Shown here piece after piece: positions 36,601 through 45,089 of a stretch of 64,000 nt of DNA. The position numbers and the translations under genes are program-made. The stretch covers positions 1 to 64,000 of the forward strand of contig DITE01000023.1 in NCBI GenBank assembly GCA_002422725.1, given 5' to 3'. The notes under the pieces were generated by a model. That model was not told the DNA's origin. It did not search any database and saw only the letters and a program-made list of their open reading frames with translations. Each line of letters begins with the position of its first letter. Position 1 is the stretch's first letter. The stretch is from Bacteroidales bacterium UBA6192 (GTDB lineage Bacteria; Bacteroidota; Bacteroidia; Bacteroidales; F082).

Positions 36601-37285
36601 TTTAGTTTCTAATTCAGGAGAGATTCAAAAAATAATTGGAAAAATCAATTATGATTTTGATAAAAAGAATTTTGCAGGTGTAATCAGAAAGATTGAATTA
36701 AAGGTTGAAGATAGCAAGAATGAAATTGTTCAGTTGCTAATCATGATTAAAAAATACAATGATGAGAACGTAATGGAGCTGGGAGAAGCAAATTTGTTTT
36801 CAGGAGAAAACCAGGAGAAGAAAAACAAAGATGCAGTTGACTTACTGAAACAGTTTGCAAAGAAAATCAGTGAGTTGAAACGAGATTTTATTTCGCTAAC
36901 GGATTCCTTTGAATTGAAGTTCAGAATAATTGAAAACGATAATGATTCAGGTTGGGTCGAGAAACTTTCAAATGTTGGTTCTGATGGAACCGATGTTTTG
37001 GTAAAAGCAATGTTGAATATCATGCTACTGAATGTGTTCAAAGAAGGAGCATCAAAAAAGTTCAGGGATTTTCAATTACATTGCATGATGGATGAAATTG
37101 GTAAATTGCACCCAAGCAATGTGAGAGGCATTTTACAATTTGCCAAAGACAGAAACATTCGCTTGATTAGCGGTTCTCCAATTGAAAACGATGCACTTGC
37201 ATTTGACCACATTTACAAATTGAGCAAGGACGAGCAAAGCATTACAAGAGTTAAACGAATCCTTAGTCAATATTCTTCGGAATGA
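33626..37285 (+). CDS. jetC: Wadjet JetC / MukB-MksB-like SMC ATPase
   Basis: The product has 1219 residues from the ATG at 33626 (MRYLNKIIFI); a frame start 15 codons earlier would lie deep inside jetB and is unlikely. The N-terminal head has Walker A G30-T-Q-G-V-G-K-S37. Long coiled coils (about 260-535 and 605-980) flank a hinge-like insertion at about 537-600 that holds TYLSPKL and FYGIEIDL. The C-terminal head has a degenerate signature region (SNVGSDGT, about residue 1118) and Walker B LHCMMDEIGKL with D1156/E1157, followed by RLISGSP. This is an SMC-like motor of the MukB/JetC class. The codons are strongly AT-rich compared with rlmN or icmF. Confidence 0.9.
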   Translation: MRYLNKIIFINSARIRYAEINLNGNVHFIGTQGVGKSTLLRAILFFYNADTLGLGIPRQKAAYTDYYFKDSNAYIIYEVVRDDGKFCVISYKSQHKVCFRFFDGEYNRSFFVSENGNVPESWEGIAERLDQNKAFYTKRKIEEHKEYRDILYGNHDGKKTELKRYSLLESKDYQYIPKTIQNVFLNSKMEAEFIKQTIIMSLDNDFRIDLNQHAHHLNGFEVQLSDIRKFRTPSATAQAESISKLFIAIKSLEREKIHIAKQLAWALNKNEQDEPELTKRLEIQKDNETVLKGRLTKLISAFKAKDDKIKGDIRVQDENLKTAKRLTEDYLKKNINLIISRVEKKTTHEGEQKKLLDEKELLTTQFKELALKFQALLNQLENQLKEFLNTKQAEKNSINSDFFNYQTETRKSYDKQITDLRTEYKKEIKNARDVWEQKKNDTKKLELEREGIKHKRFFEDEIKKLDSEIKKCGDAVKDLTLQNENSKREIETILKNWELDEKELQKTFERDNEKIDGQITEATNKISEIETYIENSKSSLYGWLTEQYPGWEKTIGKVIKEDESVLFNTYLSPKLTSKTNNFYGIEIDLNEINKTVKTVEDYEREKEELITKINGIRRNISELTDKLEKDNDNLKRKYQPKIREKKDSIKENEYYIGQNQTKKDESTVERNELTANAETKKKLQLEKSELAIGEATTAELHAKDEVDRVESELTKSIKGKEAERDKKIKTEGEKVNQLLINVEAEIKVEQQSNKNRKDKINSQKQMEFSQKGGDTERLTEIDKKLESVNAELLFVEENRDTVSDYKKDKRDYFDKVDEFKNEKQKLEKQLDQEEKKHKLQKINIDKDLGIVQDLIKQLHKELDLVKEDNEAFNNFKELTFFKTIQEYFSNPTDENETDKRAKVLIDEVNDLENQKLRTRKDDLRATTTDFLGKFNEDNVFKFKKQLTDDKSFLDFALMLSDFVEEKKIDRIEKEVNERFALIVSTIATQTSSLVSNSGEIQKIIGKINYDFDKKNFAGVIRKIELKVEDSKNEIVQLLIMIKKYNDENVMELGEANLFSGENQEKKNKDAVDLLKQFAKKISELKRDFISLTDSFELKFRIIENDNDSGWVEKLSNVGSDGTDVLVKAMLNIMLLNVFKEGASKKFRDFQLHCMMDEIGKLHPSNVRGILQFAKDRNIRLISGSPIENDALAFDHIYKLSKDEQSITRVKRILSQYSSE

Positions 37286-38130
37286 AATTTCCAGTATCAA
37301 TAGCAGAAAAACTTATTGCAATGCAAAATGGAGAAAAAATTCCATTAAGCAAAGTGAAACATTCTATTGTTGAAGCAATGATTGGGAACGGAATTTTGAA
37401 AAAACAAATTCTTGGAAGAAGTAAGGCATTGGTTTATCTCACAGACAGAAACAAACTTGTTGCATACCTGAACAATCATTTAGGCATTGAAAGTTTGGAA
37501 AACTATGTTGAAGGATTGAAACGAGAAGATCTATCCCGTGGAGAAGCGATTGACATTTCTTCAAACTCAAAAGTAAAAAGCATCCGAACCTTTAAAGGTT
37601 TTTTGGTGAACTGCTTTCAACCAGTAGAATGCAAATTGATCGGAACACTTTTGACCATTCAACCGCAAGAAGGAACATTCACTTTCATTTACGACTTTGA
37701 AAACTTCTTCCCTTCTGTCGACATCACAATTGTTGGAATAGAAAACCCTTCAAACTTCAGACACATTCAAAAGCAGAGAAAATTATTTAGCGACATTCGA
37801 CCGCTTTTTGTTTCAAGGTATCCGCAGAATAAAGACTTAGTTAAGTGGTTACAGTCAATTCCCAACAATTATTTACACTTTGGCGACTTTGACTTTGCTG
37901 GGCTTAATATCTATTTTAACGAGTACAAGAAACACTTGAAAGGAAAAGCAACATTCTTTCTTCCGCCAAACATAGAACAGTTACTTTCATCAAAAGGTAA
38001 CAGAGACAATTACAACAAACAATCAATTCTTTTTGATAAGAATGAAGTCAAAGAAGAGAATATTCTGAAATTGTTGAAGTTGATTGAGAAATACAAAAAA
38101 GGTTTGGAACAAGAAATATTTGCAAAATAA
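37282..38130 (+). CDS. jetD: Wadjet JetD / MksG Toprim nuclease subunit
   Basis: The 282-residue product has an N-terminal winged-helix-like region (about 1-100) and a C-terminal Toprim domain (about 140-280). Toprim acidic residues are visible: E154 in VGIENPSNF, and D202 and D204 in HFGDFDFAGLNIY, the GDxDxxG pattern of the DUF2220/JetD family. In characterised Wadjet systems this subunit cuts DNA trapped by the SMC complex. The start overlaps the jetC stop as ATGA. At 282 residues it is shorter than the roughly 380-400 residues usual in type I. The island ends with this gene. Confidence 0.88.
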   Translation: MKFPVSIAEKLIAMQNGEKIPLSKVKHSIVEAMIGNGILKKQILGRSKALVYLTDRNKLVAYLNNHLGIESLENYVEGLKREDLSRGEAIDISSNSKVKSIRTFKGFLVNCFQPVECKLIGTLLTIQPQEGTFTFIYDFENFFPSVDITIVGIENPSNFRHIQKQRKLFSDIRPLFVSRYPQNKDLVKWLQSIPNNYLHFGDFDFAGLNIYFNEYKKHLKGKATFFLPPNIEQLLSSKGNRDNYNKQSILFDKNEVKEENILKLLKLIEKYKKGLEQEIFAK

Positions 38131-38206
38131 AAAGCAAGCGGGGATATCGGCAGTAAGCTTCACCCCGAAATATAGAACATAATTTAAACACCCATTACCT
38201 ATCCCC

Positions 38207-39262
38207 ATGAAATTTCAATCCAGCTTTAAAAAAGGCTTTGCCAGCGACAACTGGTCCGGGGTTTCGCCCGAGGTGATGACAGCCCTCTCTGCCATTAATT
38301 TCGGCCACCATCCTGCTTATGGTGAGAACGATCCCCTGTTGGAACAAGCCAGGCAAGCCTTCAAAAAGGAGTTTGGCCCCAAGGCTGAAGTTTTTTTTGT
38401 GTACAATGGCACGGCTGCCAATGTGTTGTCGGTGCAGCAACTCCTGCTGTCGTGGCAGGCAGTCGTTACGCCCCATTCGGCTCACCTGAACGAAGATGAG
38501 GCAGGAGCACCAGAAAAGTTCACGGGCGGGAAGTTGCTGACTGTCCCATGTGAAGATGGAAAACTGCGTCCGGAGCAGGTTAAACCCTTTCTCAACAGCA
38601 TTGGCTTTCAACATCATGTGCAGCCAAGCCTGATCAGCATTTCGCAGGCCACAGAGCTTGGCACCTTGTATCAGCTGTCGGAAATAAAAGCCCTGGCCGA
38701 TTTTGCCCATGCCAACAATATGTACCTGCACATGGACGGTGCCCGTATTGCCAATGCGGCTGTTGCTCTGGGATGTAGTTTTGCCGAAATGGTAACCGAC
38801 ACCGGTGTGGATGTGTTGTCGTTTGGCGGAACCAAGAACGGGCTTATGTTTGGCGAAGCAGTGGTATTTCTAAATCCATCACTGGCCGAAGGTTTTGTTT
38901 ACAGCCGGAAGCAGGGGATGCAGCTGGCCAGCAAGATGCGTTTTATCCTGGTTCAGTTCCTCACCTATCTCGAAAACGAACTGTGGAAACACAATGCGTC
39001 AAATGCCAACAAAATGGCCAAATTGCTTGGTCAACAACTTTCGAAGATTGATGGCATTCAACTTAGCCGGCCGGTGCAAGCCAATGGGGTGTTTGCCATT
39101 ATCCCGGCAGAGCTGATCCCAAAACTGCAGCAGGAATATTTCTTCCATGTGTGGGACGAGAGCAGGAACGAAGTCAGGCTGATGTGCTCGTTCGATACCA
39201 CCGAAGAAGATGTGGCGGGCTTTGTGACGATCGCTGAACAGCTGATGAAGGGTGAAAATTAA
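38207..39262 (+). CDS. ltaE: Low-specificity L-threonine aldolase
   Basis: The 351-residue PLP enzyme is of the beta-eliminating lyase / threonine aldolase family. The PLP-binding Lys lies in VLSFGGTKNGLMFGEAV. Other family motifs are FVYNGTAANVLSV, HLNEDEAGAPE, SQATELGTLYQ and MYLHMDGARIANAA. It cleaves threonine or allo-threonine to glycine and acetaldehyde. The protein has about the usual length. Composition returns to that of the core genome here, which marks the right boundary of the island. Confidence 0.92.
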   Translation: MKFQSSFKKGFASDNWSGVSPEVMTALSAINFGHHPAYGENDPLLEQARQAFKKEFGPKAEVFFVYNGTAANVLSVQQLLLSWQAVVTPHSAHLNEDEAGAPEKFTGGKLLTVPCEDGKLRPEQVKPFLNSIGFQHHVQPSLISISQATELGTLYQLSEIKALADFAHANNMYLHMDGARIANAAVALGCSFAEMVTDTGVDVLSFGGTKNGLMFGEAVVFLNPSLAEGFVYSRKQGMQLASKMRFILVQFLTYLENELWKHNASNANKMAKLLGQQLSKIDGIQLSRPVQANGVFAIIPAELIPKLQQEYFFHVWDESRNEVRLMCSFDTTEEDVAGFVTIAEQLMKGEN

Positions 39263-39357
39263 TCTTTTCACAGCCATTTTCTGTATTACTCGATTTCATG
39301 CTTCACCCGATTTTAGGGGTTAAGTTGTCCGGAAAGGGGTGTAATTTATATTCCTCT

Positions 39358-39388
39358 TTGTTTAAATGTCGCTTTTACGCTAAATTTG
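39358..39388 (+). promoter_or_regulatory. Consensus promoter of icmF
   Basis: TTG (39358-39360), a 20-nt spacer and TAAATTTG (39381-39388) match TTG-N19-21-TAnnTTTG. The ATG lies 28 nt downstream. Confidence 0.65.
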
Positions 39389-39416
39389 TCCACCTATTCT
39401 AACATAACCAACGGCT

Positions 39417-42400
39417 ATGATTAATCCGATTGAGACTTATACCTTGAAGAACCATGTTCGTATTGTTACAGCGGCTTCGCTCTATGATGGCCACGATGCA
39501 GCCATCAATGTGATGAGGCGCATCATTCAGGCCAGCGGGGCCGAGGTTATCCACCTTGGGCACAACCGCTCGGTTGGCGAAATTGTGAACACGGCCATAC
39601 AGGAAGACGTTCAGGCAATCGCTATAACCTCCTATCAGGGGGGTCATCTGGAGTATTTTAAATACATGCACGACCTGCTTCAGGACGCGGGCTGTGGCCA
39701 CATCCGGATTTTCGGTGGAGGCGGGGGTGTTATACTTCCCGATGAAATTGAGGAACTGCAGCAGTATGGCATTGCCCGTATCTATTCGCCCGACGATGGT
39801 CGTGCCATGGGTTTGCAGGGCATGATCAATGAGTTGCTAATGATGTCGGATTTCCCCACAGGAAAAGGCATCAAACCCGATATGGATGCCATCCGAAACA
39901 AAGATTATCATGCCATTGCCAGGCTGATTTCAGCCGCTGAGAACCATCCGGAAGAAGTCAGAAGTTTTATTGACAAGCTTGCCGCCGAAACAAAGAAAAA
40001 AGCACCTGTACTGGGTATCACAGGCACAGGAGGATCAGGGAAATCGAGTATGGTAGACGAAATTGTGAGAAGGTTTTTACAGGATCAGCCTGACAAAACC
40101 ATTGGCATCGTTTCCGTTGACCCCTCGAAACGCCGCACAGGCGGAGCATTATTGGGCGATCGCATCCGCATGAATGCCATCGACAATCCAAGGGTGTTTA
40201 TGCGCTCGCTGGCAACCAGGCAATCGAACCTGGCCATGTCAAAATATGTGAAAGATGCCGAAATGATACTACAGGCGGCCGGATTCGACCTGGTTATTCT
40301 GGAAACCTCCGGTATCGGGCAGAGCGACACCGAAATTATTGATCACAGCGATTTGTCGCTTTATGTGATGACTCCTGAGTATGGAGCTGCCACACAACTC
40401 GAAAAGATTGACATGCTTGATTTTGCCGATTTGATAGCCCTCAATAAATTTGACAAGCGTGGTGCTATGGATGCTCTGCGCGATGTGAAAAAACAATATC
40501 AGCGCAACCACAAGCTATTCGATCGTAATCCCGATGATATGCCTGTGTTTGGCACGATTGCCTCACAATTTAACGACCCGGGTGTCAACCAGTTATACAT
40601 CGGTATTATTGATAAAATCAAAGAAAAAACCGGACACATCTTCGAATCAACTATGCAAAAGCCTGAGGAGATGTCGGAGAAGATATTTATTATTCCACCA
40701 AAACGAGTCAGGTACCTTTCGGAGATTTCGGAAACGGTGCGCAACTACAACGCCTGGGCTATGGCACAAAGCCGCACTGCCCACCGCCTGCAAAGTTTAA
40801 AAGAAAGCCTCTCCATTATCGAAGGATCGGGACTACCCGCCGACAACACGAGCATGCTGGAACTCATTCAGCAGGAAAATCAGAAACTTGACCCGCAAAC
40901 AGTGAAAATTATCGAAGGATGGTATAAGAAGAAGAAAAACTATCAGGATGAGTTTTACGTTTTTAAGGTCAGAGACAAGGAAATCAAGGTGAGCACTCAC
41001 AGCAAAAGCTTGTCGCATCTCAATATTCCCAAAGTATCGCTTCCACCTTTCAAATCCTGGGGCGAGATTGTCCGCTGGTCGCTCAGAGAAAATGTTCCGG
41101 GCGAATTCCCCTATGCTGCCGGAGTGTTCCCTTTCAAACGCGAAGAGGAAGACCCCACCCGTATGTTTGCTGGCGAAGGTGGTCCCGAACGAACCAACAG
41201 GCGCTTTCACTATGTGTCGCTTGGCATGCCTGCACGAAGACTATCGACAGCCTTCGATTCGGTAACTCTATACGGCGAAGACCCGGATCGCCGACCCGAT
41301 ATCTATGGTAAAATTGGCAATGCCGGGGTGTCAATCGCCTGCCTCGATGATGCTAAAAAGCTGTACTCAGGCTTTAACCTCGCCGACCCAAAAACAAGTG
41401 TGAGCATGACCATCAACGGGCCTGCTCCTACCCTGGTCGGGTTTTTCCTCAATGCAGCCATCGACCAGCAATGCGAACTATACATTAAGCAAAACGGTCT
41501 CGAAAAGGAAGTGAACGCTTTGATTGAGGCGATTTATGTTCAGAAAGGCAGTAAACGACCTGCTTATCAGGGCAAGCTGCCCGAAGGCAACGATGGCCTC
41601 GGTTTATTCCTGCTGGGTGTTACAGGCGATATGGTGTTGCCAAAAGAGGTTTATGAGCGCATCAAAACCGATACCATCTGCAGGGTAAGGGGCACTGTGC
41701 AAGCTGACATACTGAAGGAAGATCAGGCACAGAATACCTGCATTTTCTCCACCGACTTCTCCCTCAAACTGATGGGCGATGTTCAGGAGTACTTTATCAA
41801 AAACAATGTCCAGAACTTTTATTCCGTATCCATCTCGGGTTACCATATTGCCGAAGCCGGTGCCAACCCGATTACACAGCTTGCCTTCACCCTGGCCAAT
41901 GGCTTTACCTATGTTGAGTATTACCTCTCGCGGGGCATGAATATCAACGATTTTGCACCCAACCTTTCCTTTTTCTTCTCCAATGGCATCGATCCCGAAT
42001 TTGCCGTTATCGGCAGGGTGGCCAGGCTGATCTGGGCCAAGGCCATGAAAAACAAATACGGAGCCAACGATAGGGCGCAGAAACTTAAATATCATATCCA
42101 AACCTCCGGGCGGTCGCTTCATGCCCAGGAAATTGATTTTAACGATATCCGGACAACGCTGCAGGCCCTCTATGCCATTTATGATAACTGTAACTCCCTG
42201 CACACCAATGCTTACGATGAGGCTATCACAACCCCCACAGAAGAATCGGTGCGCCGGGCCATGGCCATTCAAATGATTATCAACCACGAGCTGGGGATGG
42301 CCAAAAACCAAAACCCATTGCAAGGTTCATTCATCATCGAGGAGCTAACCGATTTGGTTGAAGAAGCCGTGATGGCCGAATTTGACCGTATCACCGAAAG

Positions 42401-42788
42401 GGGAGGAGTATTGGGAGCTATGGAAACCATGTATCAGCGCGGTAAGATACAGGAAGAATCCCTGTATTACGAAAACCTGAAACATTCCGGTGAGCTGCCA
42501 ATCATGGGGGTGAACACTTTCTTGTCGAGCAAAGGTTCACCAACAGTGACTCCCGGTGAGGTGATCAGGGCCACTCCGGAAGAAAAAGAATATCAGATAC
42601 ACATGCTGGCACAGTTGCACAAAACCTGGCATGAAAATGTTCCGGGTGATATGTTAAAACTACAACAAGCCGCCATCCACAACCAAAATGTGTTCGAGTT
42701 CCTGATGGAAGCGGTCAAACATGCTTCGCTGGGCCAGATAACCAGAGCCTTGTTTGAAGTTGGTGGGCAATACAGACGGAATATGTGA
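39417..42788 (+). CDS. icmF: Fused isobutyryl-CoA mutase / methylmalonyl-CoA mutase family protein with MeaB-like GTPase
   Basis: The 1123-residue product has the IcmF domain order. The N-terminal B12-binding domain has cobalt-ligating H26 in LYDGHDAAI. A MeaB-type G domain follows with Walker A G203-TGGSGK-S210 and the NKFDKRG base-recognition motif. The C-terminal substrate-binding TIM barrel (about 550-1100) has FPFKREEEDPTRMFAGEGGPERTNRRF. IcmF isomerises isobutyryl-CoA and n-butyryl-CoA (often also pivalyl- or isovaleryl-CoA) and carries its own reactivating chaperone. The order B12 - G domain - barrel separates it from ordinary methylmalonyl-CoA mutase. The gene has its own consensus promoter. 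Confidence 0.95.
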   Translation: MINPIETYTLKNHVRIVTAASLYDGHDAAINVMRRIIQASGAEVIHLGHNRSVGEIVNTAIQEDVQAIAITSYQGGHLEYFKYMHDLLQDAGCGHIRIFGGGGGVILPDEIEELQQYGIARIYSPDDGRAMGLQGMINELLMMSDFPTGKGIKPDMDAIRNKDYHAIARLISAAENHPEEVRSFIDKLAAETKKKAPVLGITGTGGSGKSSMVDEIVRRFLQDQPDKTIGIVSVDPSKRRTGGALLGDRIRMNAIDNPRVFMRSLATRQSNLAMSKYVKDAEMILQAAGFDLVILETSGIGQSDTEIIDHSDLSLYVMTPEYGAATQLEKIDMLDFADLIALNKFDKRGAMDALRDVKKQYQRNHKLFDRNPDDMPVFGTIASQFNDPGVNQLYIGIIDKIKEKTGHIFESTMQKPEEMSEKIFIIPPKRVRYLSEISETVRNYNAWAMAQSRTAHRLQSLKESLSIIEGSGLPADNTSMLELIQQENQKLDPQTVKIIEGWYKKKKNYQDEFYVFKVRDKEIKVSTHSKSLSHLNIPKVSLPPFKSWGEIVRWSLRENVPGEFPYAAGVFPFKREEEDPTRMFAGEGGPERTNRRFHYVSLGMPARRLSTAFDSVTLYGEDPDRRPDIYGKIGNAGVSIACLDDAKKLYSGFNLADPKTSVSMTINGPAPTLVGFFLNAAIDQQCELYIKQNGLEKEVNALIEAIYVQKGSKRPAYQGKLPEGNDGLGLFLLGVTGDMVLPKEVYERIKTDTICRVRGTVQADILKEDQAQNTCIFSTDFSLKLMGDVQEYFIKNNVQNFYSVSISGYHIAEAGANPITQLAFTLANGFTYVEYYLSRGMNINDFAPNLSFFFSNGIDPEFAVIGRVARLIWAKAMKNKYGANDRAQKLKYHIQTSGRSLHAQEIDFNDIRTTLQALYAIYDNCNSLHTNAYDEAITTPTEESVRRAMAIQMIINHELGMAKNQNPLQGSFIIEELTDLVEEAVMAEFDRITERGGVLGAMETMYQRGKIQEESLYYENLKHSGELPIMGVNTFLSSKGSPTVTPGEVIRATPEEKEYQIHMLAQLHKTWHENVPGDMLKLQQAAIHNQNVFEFLMEAVKHASLGQITRALFEVGGQYRRNM

Positions 42789-42817
42789 TGTAGTGCGGCC
42801 AATTCAATACGGATAAC

Positions 42818-42850
42818 TCCCGCTGCCGCGCGATGGGAATCGAGCGGCAA
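42818..42850. repeat. Diverged REP relic of the RAYT family
   Basis: CCCGCTGCCGCGCGA is identical to the first part of the RAYT element ends, followed by a decayed arm (GAGCGGC). It lies 30 bp after icmF, outside any element. Confidence 0.65.
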
Positions 42851-43045
42851 ATACCTAAAAAAAAAGGATTACTCTCGCTATTAGAGCAGTAACCGCAATG
42901 AACATGACATTGATTGGGTTGAATGTAAAACTTTTGGATAGAAATTGGTTTTGGAACAGATTAGACATTCTCGCAAGCAGGTACCAAATTATTGAGTAGA
43001 TTATATAGAGCGATGCCATCACTTGATAACAATAAAAAAGACACC

Positions 43046-43675
43046 ATGGGAATTAGACTTTTTAGGTGCACATTAGGGCTGATCATGATTTCAACGGCCT
43101 TATCTGCTTCAGTTACTGACAGTACTAGAAGTAACATGACGCTTGGAATAACTGCCGGTTTAGCCCAAAACACTTCGTTTTCAGCAGATGTTTTTGTAGA
43201 GTCCATACTACCAATCCATTCGCATATTATTGGGGTGAGGTTTGGTTATTTGCATTTTAAGAACACAACGGAATACAGTGGTGTAAAAGATTTAGAGTTC
43301 AGTTCGCATGGATTGTTCACTGAAGGCAACTATTATTTTACTGATGTGTTTTATGGAGGATTAAGATTCGCGCTTAATTTCAACTGGGTTGCCGGTGAAT
43401 CTCAAAAAAAGTTTGATGATGTTCCTGATATCGATTCTCCGACATTTTTTACAGGCATTGCAGGATATATGCATCTGGGTTATCATCAGCCCATTGGAAA
43501 AAATATCGGGATAAAATTCCAAGCACAGATCGGATTGCATAACTATAAAATTGCACAAGGATGGTTGTTGATTGATAATTCAAGCGACGAAATAAGAAAC
43601 GCGCAACTTGGGATAGAAGAACATGCGGCATTCTTATACAATTTGAGTGTTGGATTCACTTATAAACTTTGGTAG
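43046..43675 (+). CDS. Predicted outer-membrane beta-barrel protein
   Basis: The product has 209 residues from the ATG at 43046, which gives a signal peptide (MGIRLFRCTLGLIM..SASV); the frame is open further upstream to 42992. Alternating hydrophobic strands (LGITAGLAQNTSFSADVFVES, HIIGVRFGYLHFKN, YYFTDVFYGGLRFALNFNWV, IGIKFQAQIGLHNYKIA) end in SVGFTYKLW. A terminal aromatic residue is typical of outer-membrane barrels. It may belong to the loose OMP_b-brl group of Bacteroidota. No function is known, and no close partner gene is present. Confidence 0.65.
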   Translation: MGIRLFRCTLGLIMISTALSASVTDSTRSNMTLGITAGLAQNTSFSADVFVESILPIHSHIIGVRFGYLHFKNTTEYSGVKDLEFSSHGLFTEGNYYFTDVFYGGLRFALNFNWVAGESQKKFDDVPDIDSPTFFTGIAGYMHLGYHQPIGKNIGIKFQAQIGLHNYKIAQGWLLIDNSSDEIRNAQLGIEEHAAFLYNLSVGFTYKLW

Positions 43676-44011
43676 CGAAGCAGTTTTGAGTAAATCACTG
43701 ACGTGGCTTAAGAAAACCGGACAGAAAGATTTTTTATCCACTTATGTTTGTTGCAGCAGCCCTGCCTCCAGGTAGCGTACCTTCAGATTGAAAATTTTAT
43801 TGCCTGTGATGCTTGCTTATTGGGTGGATTTCATACATTAGCGGCTGGATGTTCTGGCCCGTGGTAAACAATTATACACGTTTTAAGCGTTTATCAATGG
43901 ATAGGTTGTTGAATATCAATTGATTGATGCATAGTAGACAAGGAGGAGCAATAGGCTTAAGGTTAGCAATTAGTTGGCGCAAATTATCCTGGACAAAATA
44001 AAAATGCAGCA
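43676..44011. other. Intergenic stretch without recognised features
   Basis: No open frame with a start, no strong hairpin and no consensus promoter were seen in this 336-bp stretch before the histidine kinase gene. Confidence 0.5.
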
Positions 44012-45082
44012 ATGAGAAAAATTAAATTTGAATATAAATTAGCATTTTCTTACCTTCTTCTTGGAGGTATTTGGATTATATTTTCTGATAAATTGTTAAG
44101 TTCGATCATTTATGATATCAGGGTTTTAACTGAAATACAGATTTTTAAAGGGTGGTTCTATGTTATTGTTACCGCAATACTTTTTTTTCTTTTCATTAAA
44201 AACCATTTAACAAAGTTACGGGATACTGAAATTGAACTTGAACATCATAAAAATCATTTGGAGAAAATGATTCAGGAAAAAACCAATGATTTAGAGTCCA
44301 AAAATGAGGAGTTATTCAGAAAAAATGAAATTATAAATCAAAAAAATACTGAACTTAAGAACACACTTGTTTGTTTGCAGGACACACAAAGTCATCTGTT
44401 TCAGGCAGAAAAAATGGCGTCGTTAGGTATTTTAACTGCTGGAGTAGCGCATGAATTGAATAATCCATTGAATTATATAATGGGCGCATATGTTGGGCTT
44501 TTCCGACATTATGAAAATAAAACCTTTTCGGAAAATGACGAGCAGGTAGGAATTCTAATAGATTCATTAAAAGTTGGCGTAGAGAGGTCTGTATCTATTG
44601 TTGAAGGATTGAATCAATTTACAAGGAACAGTCAATCATATCATGAAGAATGTAACCTGCATGAAATTATTAATAATTCACTTAATATCTTGCAAAATCA
44701 ATTATCAAACAATATTTCCATTCATAAGCAATACGCTAATTCTGAAATAATTATAAAAGGAAATGTTGGGAATTTACATCAGGTTTTTGTCAATATCCTG
44801 AATAATTCTATTCAAGCAATTTTAAATGAAGGATCAATTACTATATCAACTAAACTCGATGATGACTATGTTCATATAGAAATCAAAGATACAGGAGAGG
44901 GGATTAGCGCGGAAAATATAGAAAAAGTAGCCGATCCTTTTTTTACAACAAAAGAGCCGGGTAAAGGCACAGGCTTAGGATTAGCAATCACATATAATAT
45001 CATAAAAAAACATAACGGAATTCTTGAATTTCAATCCGATTTGGGAAAAGGAACAATGGTAAAAATAAAATTTCCAAAATAA
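44012..45082 (+). CDS. Sensor histidine kinase with short two-helix membrane domain
   Basis: The 356-residue product has two membrane helices (about 10-24 and 48-63) around a short extracytoplasmic loop with the FSDKLL motif common in Bacteroidota kinases. A coiled coil follows (about 70-130), then a dimerisation domain with phospho-acceptor H147 in LTAGVAHELNNPLNY and a HATPase domain (HQVFVNILNNSIQA, DTGEGIS, GTGLGLAITYNII). The H-box type HELNNPL is that of the PAS/HPK4-like kinases. The gene is AT-rich. A stand-alone receiver gene follows 7 bp downstream. Confidence 0.92.
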   Translation: MRKIKFEYKLAFSYLLLGGIWIIFSDKLLSSIIYDIRVLTEIQIFKGWFYVIVTAILFFLFIKNHLTKLRDTEIELEHHKNHLEKMIQEKTNDLESKNEELFRKNEIINQKNTELKNTLVCLQDTQSHLFQAEKMASLGILTAGVAHELNNPLNYIMGAYVGLFRHYENKTFSENDEQVGILIDSLKVGVERSVSIVEGLNQFTRNSQSYHEECNLHEIINNSLNILQNQLSNNISIHKQYANSEIIIKGNVGNLHQVFVNILNNSIQAILNEGSITISTKLDDDYVHIEIKDTGEGISAENIEKVADPFFTTKEPGKGTGLGLAITYNIIKKHNGILEFQSDLGKGTMVKIKFPK

Positions 45083-45089
45083 TATAGTC

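Larger units (their letters stand above)
31854..38130 (+). other. Wadjet-type (JetABCD) anti-plasmid defence locus
   Basis: Four tightly packed genes in the order kleisin-like, MukE-like, SMC ATPase, Toprim protein. Spacings are +7 bp, a 17-bp overlap and a 4-bp overlap. This matches the diagnostic order of Wadjet / MksFEBG systems, in which the SMC complex extrudes plasmid-sized circular DNA and the JetD/MksG nuclease cuts it. All four frames are intact, and the key ATPase and nuclease residues are present. Confidence 0.85.
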
